13,928 bases of DNA from contig PWGS01000195.1 of assembly GCA_003554505.1 (NCBI GenBank), positions 1 to 13,928 of the forward strand, given 5' to 3'. Under the pieces are notes generated by a model. The model ran no database searches, was not told the origin of the DNA, and saw only the letters and a list, made by a program, of their open reading frames with translations. Below, one piece after another: positions 6,620 to 13,928 of this stretch. This DNA is from Desulfonatronospira sp. Its GTDB lineage: Bacteria; Desulfobacterota; Desulfovibrionia; Desulfovibrionales; Desulfonatronovibrionaceae. Made by a program: the position numbers and the translations under genes. Position 1 is the stretch's first letter, and each line of letters opens with the position of its first letter.

Positions 6620-7727
6620 ATGATTCAACAATTATCCGACCTAAAAGCCCGTTCCGATCAGGTTCTTCAACGCTTTACATCTTTCTGGGGGCGGCTTTGA
6701 CCTGGAATCCCGGAAACAGAGACTGGAGGAAATAGAGCATGAGCTTTCCAGGCCAGGGGCATGGGACAATCCTGAAAAACTCACCCCCATCCTCAAGGAA
6801 AAAAGCAGTCTGGAAGAAAGCGTCAGCAAATATGAAAACCTTTACAGTTTACAGGAAGAAGTAAGAGAATGGCTGGATTTTGTTGAAAAAGATCAGTCCC
6901 AGGAGGTTATACAGGCGCTGGAGGACAGTCTTGGAGCCCTTGGCAGGCAGCTTGAAAAGCTGGAACTGGAAGCCTTATTAAGCGGCAAAGACGACAATAA
7001 TCCCGCAATTGTTTCCATCCATCCCGGGGCAGGAGGCACTGAAGCCCAGGACTGGGGGGAGATGCTGCTGCGCATGTACACCAGGTGGGCCGAAAACAAC
7101 GGCTTTCGGTTGGATTACCTGGATTATTTACCCGGAGACGAAGCAGGAGTCAAAAGCGTGACCCTGCAGGTTACCGGAGAGTACGCTTATGGGTTGCTTA
7201 AAAGTGAAAGAGGTATACATCGTTTGATCCGCATTTCTCCTTTTGATTCATCAGGGCGCAGGCACACCTCTTTTGCTTCGGTTGATGTTTATCCCCAGGT
7301 TTCCGATGATATAAACATCGAGGTCAAAGAAGATGATATGCGGGTGGATGTTTTCAAATCCAGCGGTCCCGGGGGGCAGCATGTCAACAAGACCAGGTCA
7401 GCTATCCGGATAACCCACCTGCCAACGGGGATCGTTGTCCAGTGCCAGAGCGAAAGATCCCAGAGACGTAACCGGGAAGCCGCTCTCAAGATTTTGAAGG
7501 CCAAGCTTTACGATCAGGAAATGAAAAAGCTTGAGGACGAGAGGCAGGAAAAATATGCGGCCAAGGACAGTATAGCCTGGGGCAGCCAGATCCGTACCTA
7601 CCCCCTTCATTCTTACCGCCTGGTAAAGGATCACAGGAACAACACCGAAATCTCCGATGTAGACAGAGTCCTGGACGGAAACATTGACGAACTGATCCGA
7701 AACTATCTCCTGTACAGACATGGGTAA
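6620..7727 (+). CDS. prfB: Peptide chain release factor 2 (programmed +1 frameshift)
   Basis: It is encoded in two frames: 6620-6697 (26 codons, ending before in-frame TGA 6698-6700) and, after a +1 slip, 6699-7727. The product is 368 residues, normal for RF2. RF2 recognises UGA and UAA and triggers peptide release. The tripeptide anticodon SPF at 206-208 marks it as RF2 rather than RF1 (PxT). The catalytic GGQ is at 251-253 in SSGPGGQHVNKTRSA. The N-terminal part MIQQLSDLKARSDQV is typical. Expression is autoregulated: low RF2 slows termination at TGA 6698 and favours the slip. The gene lies 23 nt after lnt and is the last gene of the corC-lnt-prfB run. It has no obvious ribosome binding site. 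Confidence 0.97.
6687..6701 (+). promoter_or_regulatory. prfB programmed +1 frameshift site
   Basis: The codons read TGG GGG CGG CTT TGA C. GGGGG (6687-6691) acts as an internal Shine-Dalgarno one codon before the slippery CTT (6695-6697), followed by TGA and C. This has the same spacing and slip codon as the E. coli site (AGG GGG TAT CTT TGA C). After the slip, GAC (6699-6701) is the next codon. Confidence 0.95.
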
Positions 7728-7742
7728 TCCCAATTGAACAGG

Positions 7743-7791
7743 ATACCTGGCATAAAAACAGGAAACCAGGGATTATACGCACTTTTTTTTT
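7743..7791 (+). terminator. Weak possible terminator after prfB
   Basis: CCTGG (7746-7750) pairs with CCAGG (7766-7770), with two further outer A-T pairs across a mismatch. A run of nine T (7783-7791) lies 12 nt beyond the stem. The long loop and the gap before the T-run make this a poor canonical terminator. Confidence 0.3.
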
Positions 7792-7839
7792 CGACGAACC
7801 TCTTTTGGAATTTCTTCAGTCAAACAAGCTAAAAACCTC

Positions 7840-7869
7840 TTGATTTTACTTTCCATGTAAGCATATAGT
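7840..7869 (+). promoter_or_regulatory. Probable sigma70-type promoter for the HU gene
   Basis: TTGATT (7840-7845) and TATAGT (7864-7869) match 4/6 and 5/6 of the -35 and -10 consensus with an 18-nt spacer. They lie 58 nt upstream of the HU ATG in AT-rich sequence. An imperfect operator-like TTCCGTGGAA follows at 7896-7905. Confidence 0.5.
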
Positions 7870-7926
7870 TTCATTTGCTTTCATGATTTTTTAAGTTCCG
7901 TGGAATTATAAAACAGGAGCCAAGCC

Positions 7927-8202
7927 ATGAACAAAAGCGAATTAATCAAGCGTCTGGCTGAAGAAAGGGATCTTTCCCTGGAAGAAGCCACTGAGATTGT
8001 AACAATTTTTTTTGATTCCATGAAGGAGGCTCTCCAAAACGGTGACAGGGTGGAAATAAGGGGCTTTGGCAGTTTTAAGATCAAGGAGTATGAAGGTTAC
8101 CAGGGCAGGAACCCCAAGACAGGAGAGTCTGTTCAGGTAAGTCCCAAGAGACTGCCGTTTTTCCGGGCCGGGAAAGAACTAAAGGAATATCTGAATACTT
8201 AA
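7927..8202 (+). CDS. HU/IHF family histone-like DNA-binding protein
   Basis: A 91-residue protein of the usual HU size. N-terminal dimerisation helices (MNKSELIKRLAEERDLSLEE) are followed by EALQNGDRVEIRGFGSF, the DNA-binding arm with the hallmark GRNPKTGE, and the C-terminal SPKRLPFFRAGKELKEYL. It bends and compacts DNA as a homo- or heterodimer in the nucleoid. Sequence alone does not tell HU from an IHF subunit; the arm favours the broad HU/IHF-beta type. ATG 7927 has AGGAG (7915-7919) 7 nt upstream. It has its own promoter and sits alone between prfB and dapF. Confidence 0.93.
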   Translation: MNKSELIKRLAEERDLSLEEATEIVTIFFDSMKEALQNGDRVEIRGFGSFKIKEYEGYQGRNPKTGESVQVSPKRLPFFRAGKELKEYLNT

Positions 8203-8348
8203 GCAGTCTTTTCCTGAGGAGCCTGCACGTTACCTTTTCATTTTCAGTGATGAATCATGCTGGGCCGGGTCATCATTAACGGTTTCGAGTTCAATATTTA
8301 CGGTGCTCCCGGTCAGCTTTACACTTCTTTAATTCAAACAGGTTTTTC

Positions 8349-9203
8349 ATGGAAATGCTATCCTCTAATATGCAGCCGTTTTTCAAAATGCAGGGAAGCG
8401 GAAATGACTTTATCCTTTGGGATAATACAGTTCTGAATCTGCCCGTTGATCATATGTCCTGCTGGGCAAAGGCCCTGTGCCCCAGGGGTTTTGCCATAGG
8501 GGCGGATGGAATGATATTTCTGGATAAGCCCCGTACTCAGGGGCATGACTATGACTGGCATTTTTTTAACGCGGACGGATCCAGAGCTGAAATGTGCGGC
8601 AACGGCTCCAGGTGCGCCGCCAGGCTGGCGTACAGAATCGGCCTGGCCGGCAGGGAGCAGGTTTTTGGAACTGATGCGGGTGCAATTCGGGCCCAGGTCA
8701 AGGATAAGGGCAGGGTCAGGGTGCAGTTGACCGCGGCTGAAAACCTGCAGCTGCACAACCTTCTGAACTTCCAGGACAGCGACCCGGTCAATGTGCATTC
8801 GGTGAATACCGGGGTTCCGCATGCTGTGATCATATGCGATGATGTGCACAAGGTAAACGTATCGGGGCTTGGGAGGATGGTCCGCATGCATCCGGACTTT
8901 GCACCTGCAGGAACCAATGTTAACTTTGTCCAGGTCAAGGACAGGGGACATGTTTTTCTGCGGACCTATGAAAGGGGGGTCGAGGATGAAACCTTTGCCT
9001 GCGGGACCGGGGCTGCCGCCTCGGTTGTGGTGGCCTCTGCCCTTGGCTTGTGTGCAGGTTCAGTCCAGGTGATTACTTCCGGGAAGGAATATCTGAACAT
9101 CGATCTGCAGGATGAGGGAGTATTTTTAACCGGAAAAGCAGACTTCATCTATCAAGGAATGGTGTTTCTGGACACTTTCGGGTTGAGCATTCCTCGAGTC
9201 TGA
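8349..9203 (+). CDS. dapF: Diaminopimelate epimerase
   Basis: A 284-residue cofactor-independent racemase that converts LL- to meso-diaminopimelate, used for peptidoglycan and lysine. Both catalytic Cys are present: Cys83 in AEMCGNGSRCAA and Cys218 in ETFACGTGAAAS. The N-terminal FFKMQGSGNDFI and the NTGVPHAV segment also fit. ATG 8349 has a modest ACAGG 6 nt upstream. ATG 8370 would give MQPFFKMQGSGNDF, closer to family N-termini but without a ribosome binding site, so the start is uncertain by seven codons. dapA follows after 208 nt, so the two are neighbours but perhaps not one tight operon. Confidence 0.95.
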   Translation: MEMLSSNMQPFFKMQGSGNDFILWDNTVLNLPVDHMSCWAKALCPRGFAIGADGMIFLDKPRTQGHDYDWHFFNADGSRAEMCGNGSRCAARLAYRIGLAGREQVFGTDAGAIRAQVKDKGRVRVQLTAAENLQLHNLLNFQDSDPVNVHSVNTGVPHAVIICDDVHKVNVSGLGRMVRMHPDFAPAGTNVNFVQVKDRGHVFLRTYERGVEDETFACGTGAAASVVVASALGLCAGSVQVITSGKEYLNIDLQDEGVFLTGKADFIYQGMVFLDTFGLSIPRV

Positions 9204-9411
9204 TAAAGATATCCGTCCCAAGTCCTGAAATGAATGATCGCAATTCTTAGCAGGTCGTCTCTGCTTTTACTCTGGTACAGGGGTCGGAGTCATAATCGAA
9301 GGCCAATCTGTGAGGGACGCAGCCCAGCTCTTTCGATGCCGGTTCCGATCCCGAAAAAGCATCCCTGTGATGAATAATTACAAAAAGTTATATTAAACAA
9401 AGGAGGCTTTC

Positions 9412-10290
9412 ATGCAGTTCCGTGGCGCTTATACTGCCCTGGTGACTCCATTTAAAAACAATCAACTGGATGAAGAAGCTTACCGCAATCTCATCGAATG
9501 GCAGCTTGAGCAGGGTATAGATGGTGTTGTTCCCTGCGGCACTACCGGGGAATCAGCTACCCTGACCCATGAAGAACACAAGCGCACCATCAGTGTATGT
9601 GTGGACCAGGTCAAGGGCAGGGTGCCTGTTATAGCCGGCGCGGGGTCCAACTGCACGAGCGAAGCCGTCGACCTCACCAGGTATGCCAAGGAAGCAGGTG
9701 CTGATGCAGCCCTGCTCATCACTCCCTATTACAACAAGCCCACACCTGACGGGCTCCTGGCGCACTTCAAGACCATAGCCAGGGAAGTACCCATACCGTT
9801 TTTTATCTACAACGTACCTGGAAGGACCGGCTTGAACGTGCTGCCGGATACAGTGGCCAGAATTTTCAAAGAAGTACCTGAAGCTGTGGGCATCAAAGAG
9901 GCCACCGGCAATCTGACCCAGGTCTCTTCAGTCATCGAGGAATGCGGTCCGGATTTCACTGTTCTTTCCGGCGAGGACTCCATCGTGCTGCCTCTTATGG
10001 CTGTTGGAGGACATGGAGTAATTTCGGTCACCTCCAATATCGCCCCGAACATGATGCATTCTTTGTGCAAGGCCTACATGGATAATGACCAGGAAAAAGC
10101 CAAGATGCTGCATCTTGAAATGGCTCCCCTGTGCAGGGCCATGTTTTTCGAAACAAACCCCATACCCGTCAAGACTTCGCTGGCCCTCATGAAAAAAATC
10201 GAGCTGGAACTCAGGCTGCCCCTGGTGCCCATGCAGGAGAAAAACCTGGCCAGGCTCAAGGAAGTCCTGCAGAACAAGAAACTTATTTAA
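9412..10290 (+). CDS. dapA: 4-hydroxy-tetrahydrodipicolinate synthase
   Basis: A 292-residue TIM-barrel lyase that condenses pyruvate with aspartate semialdehyde, the first committed step to DAP and lysine. Active-site residues are all visible: Thr44 and Thr45 in PCGTTGES, Tyr107 in TPYYNKP, Tyr133 and Arg138 in YNVPGRTG, and the Schiff-base Lys162 in [11 protein letters not shown] 9412 has a perfect AGGAGG (9401-9406) 5 nt upstream. The 208-nt leader shows no recognisable lysine riboswitch. The flavoprotein gene begins 10 nt after the stop, indicating an operon. Confidence 0.97.
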   Translation: MQFRGAYTALVTPFKNNQLDEEAYRNLIEWQLEQGIDGVVPCGTTGESATLTHEEHKRTISVCVDQVKGRVPVIAGAGSNCTSEAVDLTRYAKEAGADAALLITPYYNKPTPDGLLAHFKTIAREVPIPFFIYNVPGRTGLNVLPDTVARIFKEVPEAVGIKEATGNLTQVSSVIEECGPDFTVLSGEDSIVLPLMAVGGHGVISVTSNIAPNMMHSLCKAYMDNDQEKAKMLHLEMAPLCRAMFFETNPIPVKTSLALMKKIELELRLPLVPMQEKNLARLKEVLQNKKLI

Positions 10291-10300
10291 GGAAGGCTTT

Positions 10301-11323
10301 ATGAACTGGAACGACATCACCAAAGAGGCCAAGGAAAAACTGAAGGGATACTGCCGTGTCTGCCCGGTATGCGACGGCCGCATGTGTGCCGGTGAAGTGC
10401 CCGGAATGGGCGGAATGGGTACAGGTGAGGCTTTCAAGGTAAATTTAAAGGCCCTGGGACGATACAGACTGCGCATGCGCGCTGTGCACGGGGTCAAAAA
10501 TCCCGGCACCGCTCACAAATTATGGGGAGAGGAGCTTAAAACCCCTGTTATGGCTGCCCCCCTGACCGGAACTACCTACAATATGGGCGGGCAGATCACA
10601 GAGCAGGAATTTATTGATCATATCATATCCGGAAGCCTTGACTCCGGGAGCATCGGCTTTTCAGGGGACGGTGCTGATCCGGCCATGTTTGACAGCGGAG
10701 TCCAGGCCATCCGGAAAAACAAGGGGATGGGTATTCCAATAATCAAGCCCAGGGCCCAGGAAGAAATTATAAAACGTATCCGCAGCGCCGAGGAAGCCGG
10801 AGCAATGGCTGTGGGCGTAGATATTGACGGTGCCGGGCTGGTGACCATGGCCCTTAAAGGGCAAGCCGTCGGACCCAAGGACAAATATGAAATCAGGGAA
10901 CTGGTGGATTCCACCAGGCTGCCCTTTGTTCTCAAGGGGGTAATGACCTCCGAAGATGCCCTGGATGCCCTGGAAGCAGGAGTGTCGACCATAGTGGTTT
11001 CCAATCACGGCGGGAGGGTTCTGGATCATACACCGGGTGCTGCCGAAGTCCTGCCGGAAATCGCGGATCTGGTTCGGGGGCGTATGACCATCATCGCCGA
11101 TGGCGGGGTGCGTTCCGGGTCGGATGTCTTAAAACTCCTGGCTCTGGGTGCGGATGCCGTACTGGTGGGCAGGCCTCTCATCACCGGCGCTTTCGGAGGA
11201 GGCCGGGAAGGAGTTTCTTTCGTGCTGAACAAGTATACTCAGGAGCTAATCCAGGCCATGCTTCTCACAGGCATTCCGGATGTTGAAAATGTCTGTTCCG
11301 ATATCCTGGATTACCGGGACTAG
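10301..11323 (+). CDS. FMN-dependent alpha-hydroxy-acid dehydrogenase family protein with N-terminal Cys motif
   Basis: A 340-residue TIM-barrel flavoprotein of the lactate/glycolate oxidase family. It shows Lys212 in FVLKGVMT, the catalytic His236 and substrate-binding Arg239 in VSNHGGRVLD, and the FMN phosphate site IADGGVRSGSDV (265-276) with GADAVLVGRP. The family oxidises 2-hydroxy acids to 2-oxo acids. Unusually, residues 18-29 hold C-x2-C-x2-C-x4-C (CRVCPVCDGRMC) followed by AGEVPGMGGMG, which could bind an Fe-S cluster or metal; this is inference. The ribosome binding site AAGGAAGG overlaps the dapA stop. Being in an operon with dapA suggests a link to pyruvate/lactate or amino-acid metabolism, but the substrate is not known. 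Confidence 0.87.
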   Translation: MNWNDITKEAKEKLKGYCRVCPVCDGRMCAGEVPGMGGMGTGEAFKVNLKALGRYRLRMRAVHGVKNPGTAHKLWGEELKTPVMAAPLTGTTYNMGGQITEQEFIDHIISGSLDSGSIGFSGDGADPAMFDSGVQAIRKNKGMGIPIIKPRAQEEIIKRIRSAEEAGAMAVGVDIDGAGLVTMALKGQAVGPKDKYEIRELVDSTRLPFVLKGVMTSEDALDALEAGVSTIVVSNHGGRVLDHTPGAAEVLPEIADLVRGRMTIIADGGVRSGSDVLKLLALGADAVLVGRPLITGAFGGGREGVSFVLNKYTQELIQAMLLTGIPDVENVCSDILDYRD

Positions 11324-11345
11324 ACCGCCGTAATAAAGCACAAAA

Positions 11346-11381
11346 CCAGGAAGGGCAGAAAGAAAAAAATGTCCTTCCTGG
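11346..11381. terminator. Hairpin between convergent operons, possible bidirectional terminator
   Basis: CCAGGAAGG (11346-11354) pairs perfectly with CCTTCCTGG (11373-11381), extended inward by a wobble and a C-G pair, around a purine-rich 14-nt loop. On the minus strand the stem is followed by TTTTG and T-rich sequence, fitting a terminator for pyrR. On the plus strand it lies 22 nt after the flavoprotein stop but lacks a clean T-tract. Confidence 0.5.
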
Positions 11382-11384
11382 CAA

Positions 11385-11402
11385 TCAGGATTTTCTTCCT
11401 GA
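11385..11402. repeat. Second small hairpin in the convergent region
   Basis: TCAGGA (11385-11390) pairs with TCCTGA (11397-11402) around a 6-nt T-rich loop, only 3 nt after the larger hairpin. Its arms resemble the inner part of the first hairpin (AGGA/TCCT), so the two might form alternative structures. Confidence 0.45.
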
Positions 11403-11624
11403 AAGCGCGTTTCACTGTAAGTACTCACCATAAGGATGGTCTTCCCGGGATGGTGATCGGTATCGAAACTGCCGGTTATCGTTCCCCATGACTTCTCCTG
11501 TGGATTTTTCTTTCGAGCCTCTCCGAGCTGCAGCCTCTCCTGGCCGGCAGCCGATACCGGCCCCGACTCCGATTCCCGGAATAAGATTAGACACAAGGTG
11601 TGCCGAAGAGTTACGTTTTATTTT

Positions 11625-12164
11625 TCAGTCGCCACCTTCCTGGAGCAGGACCCTGTCTTCCCCGTCTCTTTCCCGGAGCACTACATCCACCTGTTCCTTT
11701 TGGGAGGTGTTGACTTTTTTGCCCACAAAGTCCGCATGGATGGGCAGTTCCCGGTGGCCGCGGTCAATGAGCACCAGAAGCTTTATGCACCCGGGTCTTC
11801 CGAAATCCAGAAGGGCGTCCAGGGCGCTTCTTATTGTCCGCCCGGTGTAGAGAACATCATCCACCAGTATCAGAATTTTTCCGTCCACGGAAAAAGGGAT
11901 TTTTGTACTGTTTATTACCGGTGTTGAAGTCATTTTGGTCCAGTCATCCCGGTAAAGATTTATATCAAGTTTGCCCAGCCTGATTTCCTGGCCGGTTTTA
12001 TCTTCCAGCATTTTCTGCATCCTGGCGGCCAGATCCACTCCGCGACGCTGAATCCCGATGAGCGCCGGGGTTTCAGTCTCAGCTGTCTGTTCCCACACCT
12101 GGGAAGCAAGCCTCTCCAGGGTTTTCTGCATCTGTTTGGCGTTTAAAATCACTCGTGATGCCAT
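11625..12164 (-). CDS. pyrR: Bifunctional pyr operon regulator / uracil phosphoribosyltransferase PyrR
   Basis: A 179-residue protein of standard PyrR length. It shows the PRPP-binding loop ILVDDVLYTGRTIRSA (about 99-113), the early substrate region LIGIQRRGVDLA (35-46), LYRDDW (70-75) and LLVLIDRGHRELPI (129-142), all typical. PyrR converts uracil and PRPP to UMP and in Gram-positive bacteria binds pyr mRNA leaders to control attenuation; RNA regulation in this organism is not shown here. The start ATG (12164) has AGGGGGA about 4 nt upstream on the minus strand. It is divergent from the ATPase gene and no pyrimidine biosynthesis gene lies nearby. It probably ends at the hairpin 11346-11381. 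Confidence 0.95.
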   Translation of the reverse strand: MASRVILNAKQMQKTLERLASQVWEQTAETETPALIGIQRRGVDLAARMQKMLEDKTGQEIRLGKLDINLYRDDWTKMTSTPVINSTKIPFSVDGKILILVDDVLYTGRTIRSALDALLDFGRPGCIKLLVLIDRGHRELPIHADFVGKKVNTSQKEQVDVVLRERDGEDRVLLQEGGD

Positions 12165-12352
12165 TTAGTCCCCCTATCAATATTCTTGCAGGGAAAACAT
12201 TCATCTGGTAACGATCCTTGATCCCGCAAGTTGCTACCTATGAACACTTACCTTGTACAGCTTCGGTTTGACGATGCCATGCCTTCCGGACATGCTTCGG
12301 CCTTTGGAAAAAACAAACTTAAAGTATATCTGCATTCTTGATCGGGGTAAAG

Positions 12353-13928
12353 ATGTCTGAAGACAAAAAAACTTTCGGGCTGGACAAGCCCCCGGAGTCT
12401 TTGAATGAAAACTCCGGTAAAAACAACCCTTTGGTTATCCTGAAAATTACCGGCATGTCCTGTGCCTCCTGCGTACGCCGGGTGGAAAAGGCCCTTACAG
12501 ATATTCAAGGGGTAAGAACCGCTGAAGTCAACCTTTCCACGGAAAGGGCCTCTGTCTTCCTGGAAGACCGGGTTCCTGTTGCAGAGTTGACAGGGGCTGT
12601 GGAAAGCATCGGTTTTGGTGCCGAACCCGTGGACCAGCGCCAGGCGGTTCTGGATATAGAGGGCATGACCTGTGCCTCCTGCGTGCGCCGTGTGGAAAAG
12701 GCCCTTCGGGATGTCCCCGGAGTGCTGCAGGCAGAGGGGAATTTTGCCTCTGAGCGTGCACTGATCACATATACAGGCGGTCCGGAAACGCTTGCTTCCC
12801 TGCAGAAAGCAGTGGAAGAGAGCGGTTACAAGGTTGTCCATGCCGGCACTGAACAAAAAGAAAGCGAGGACAGGGAGCGGGACGTCCGGGAGCAGCAGAT
12901 GAAACGCCTGGTAAGGGACGTGGTTTCCGGAGCGGCGGTGACCACTGTTGTCCTTATAGGCAGTATTCCCCACATGATGCCCATGTGGTCGGACTGGGTG
13001 CCCGCCTTCTTAAGCAATGTATATGTTCTTCTGATTCTGTCCACCTACGTGCAGTTCGTTGCCGGCTGGCGCTTTTATCAGGGCGCATATGGGGCTTTGC
13101 GGCACTTCACCGCGGATATGAACGTACTGGTGGCCATGGGCACCACCTCGGCCTGGCTTTACAGCGCGGCCATGACCCTTTTTCCGGGCTTTCTAACCGG
13201 CCTGGGCTTTCCATATCAGCTTTATTACGATGTAGCCACGGTCATCCCCACACTTATTCTGGTGGGCCGACTCATGGAGGCCCGGGCCAAGGGACGCACT
13301 TCCGAGGCCATCCGCCGTCTCATGGGCATGCAGGCCCGCAGCGCAAGGGTAAGACGAAATGGTGAAGATCTTGAAATCCCGGTGGAAGAAGTGCTGGTGG
13401 GGGATGTGGTCCTGGTCCGCCCGGGAGAAAGGATTCCCGTGGACGGGGAGATAACCTCCGGATCCTCAACTGTTGACGAATCCATGCTCACCGGAGAAAG
13501 CATGCCTGTGACCAAGAAGCCCGGCCATGAAGTCATAGGCGGGACCATAAACAAGGTGGGAAGCTTCCAGTTCAGGGCCACCAAAATCGGCCGGGACACT
13601 GCTCTGGCCAGGATAATCCAGCTGGTGGAACAGGCCCAGGGATCAAAGGCCCCCATTCAGAAAATGGTGGATGTGATAGCGGCTTACTTTGTGCCCGCAG
13701 TTCTCAGTGTAGCACTTGTAAGTTTTATTTTCTGGTCCATATACGGGCCTGAACCGCAGCTGACCTTTGCCCTGACCACCTTTATCGCTGTGCTCATCAT
13801 AGCCTGTCCCTGCGCCCTGGGTCTGGCCACTCCCACGGCCATAATGGTGGGCATGGGCAAAGGTGCTGAAAACGGCATACTCATCAAGAACGCCGAGACA
13901 TTGCAGCTTACACGCAGGCTGCAGACAA
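12353..13928 (+). CDS. copA: Heavy-metal (copper-type) translocating P1B-ATPase, 3' end outside window
   Basis: The frame is open from ATG 12353 to the window end (525 full codons), so the C-terminal part is missing. Two N-terminal HMA metal-binding domains carry GMSCASC (Cys37, Cys40) and GMTCASC (Cys107, Cys110). They are followed by a charged linker, membrane segments from about residue 185, the actuator motif TGES at 380-383, and the membrane metal site CPC at 485-487 in [14 protein letters not shown]. Two MxCxxC domains plus CPC is typical of Cu(I) exporters (CopA, P1B-1), but the diagnostic TM7/TM8 residues and the phosphorylation DKTGT lie outside the window, so silver or other soft metals remain possible. 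GGGG at 12344-12347 gives a moderate ribosome binding site. It is divergent from pyrR; no CueR/CopY-type regulator or operator was recognised. Confidence 0.9.
   Translation, partial: MSEDKKTFGLDKPPESLNENSGKNNPLVILKITGMSCASCVRRVEKALTDIQGVRTAEVNLSTERASVFLEDRVPVAELTGAVESIGFGAEPVDQRQAVLDIEGMTCASCVRRVEKALRDVPGVLQAEGNFASERALITYTGGPETLASLQKAVEESGYKVVHAGTEQKESEDRERDVREQQMKRLVRDVVSGAAVTTVVLIGSIPHMMPMWSDWVPAFLSNVYVLLILSTYVQFVAGWRFYQGAYGALRHFTADMNVLVAMGTTSAWLYSAAMTLFPGFLTGLGFPYQLYYDVATVIPTLILVGRLMEARAKGRTSEAIRRLMGMQARSARVRRNGEDLEIPVEEVLVGDVVLVRPGERIPVDGEITSGSSTVDESMLTGESMPVTKKPGHEVIGGTINKVGSFQFRATKIGRDTALARIIQLVEQAQGSKAPIQKMVDVIAAYFVPAVLSVALVSFIFWSIYGPEPQLTFALTTFIAVLIIACPCALGLATPTAIMVGMGKGAENGILIKNAETLQLTRRLQT

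Larger units (their letters stand above)
11324..11624. other. 301-nt convergent intergenic region
   Basis: It separates the dapA operon (plus) from pyrR (minus). It contains two tandem hairpins (11346-11402), a minus-strand 25-codon ORF with a good ribosome binding site (11489-11412), and a stretch near 11550-11585 where the minus strand reads ATCGGAGTCGGGGCCGGTAT, a degenerate GGNATC/GGNGTC periodicity. No confirmed gene. Confidence 0.5.

Noticed and set aside
6620-6700. prfB as a pseudogene because of the early TGA
   Set aside because: The stop lies in the exact RF2 programmed frameshift context (GGGGG, CTT, TGA, C) and the +1 frame is intact to the end.
8257-8436. 59-residue plus-strand ORF overlapping the dapF start (MLGRVIINGFEF...)
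   Set aside because: No Shine-Dalgarno, 88-nt overlap with dapF in another frame, and its second half is a frame shadow of dapF.
8358-8951. 197-codon minus-strand ORF inside dapF
   Set aside because: Antisense shadow of the conserved epimerase.
9204-9411. Lysine riboswitch or tRNA upstream of dapA
   Set aside because: The length would allow it and GGTTCCGATCCC resembles a T-arm, but no lysine-box core motifs, acceptor stem or anticodon arm could be assembled.
12268-12296. Promoter for the copper ATPase based on TTGACG
   Set aside because: No acceptable -10 hexamer occurs at 16-18 nt spacing.
12248-12973. 241-codon minus-strand ORF opposite the copper ATPase
   Set aside because: The plus strand encodes two clear HMA domains here; the antisense frame repeats the same duplication (HAGGTGHA twice) as a mirror of those domains.

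Overview
The window is mostly core bacterial chromosome, probably from a sulfate-reducing member of the Desulfobacterota (Desulfovibrionales-like). I infer this from three things: an IscA/HesB-type protein with an in-frame TGA where the family has its first metal-binding Cys (a selenoprotein form), a PxxKW-type cysteine-rich small protein, and the overall protein style. No rRNA, tRNA, CRISPR, insertion sequence or phage gene was seen.

Layout, left to right: (1) 1-213, 3' end of an IscA/HesB-like selenoprotein gene, closed by a strong intrinsic terminator. (2) 325-1913, a PxxKW cysteine-rich protein and an M20 metallo-hydrolase, separated by a perfect 16-bp hairpin without a U-tract. (3) 1973-3868, mnmG (tRNA wobble-uridine modification). 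(4) 3869-4251, a gene-poor gap with a minus-strand coding-like fragment and hairpins. (5) 4252-7727, a tight run of corC-like CBS protein, lnt (lipoprotein N-acylation; ATGA overlap) and prfB (release factor 2 with the classical +1 programmed frameshift). (6) 7927-8202, an HU-family DNA-binding protein with its own promoter. (7) 8349-11323, dapF, then dapA followed 10 nt later by an FMN-dependent alpha-hydroxy-acid dehydrogenase with an N-terminal four-Cys motif. (8) pyrR on the minus strand (12164-11625), divergent from a copper-type P1B ATPase gene (from 12353) that runs off the right edge.

The genes form functional groups rather than one system: DAP/lysine and peptidoglycan precursor supply (dapF, dapA), lipoprotein maturation (lnt), translation fidelity and termination (mnmG, prfB), pyrimidine salvage/regulation (pyrR) and metal export (copA-like). 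UGA has three visible roles here: a stop in several genes, a probable selenocysteine codon at 4-6, and the frameshift-controlling stop inside prfB.

I found no convincing new multi-gene system. The points most worth a second look are the UGA-Sec codon with a candidate SECIS hairpin, the hairpin just upstream of the M20 gene, the Cys-rich N-terminus of the dapA-linked flavoprotein, the nearly identical tandem metal-binding domains of the ATPase, and several small unexplained ORFs and hairpins between genes.
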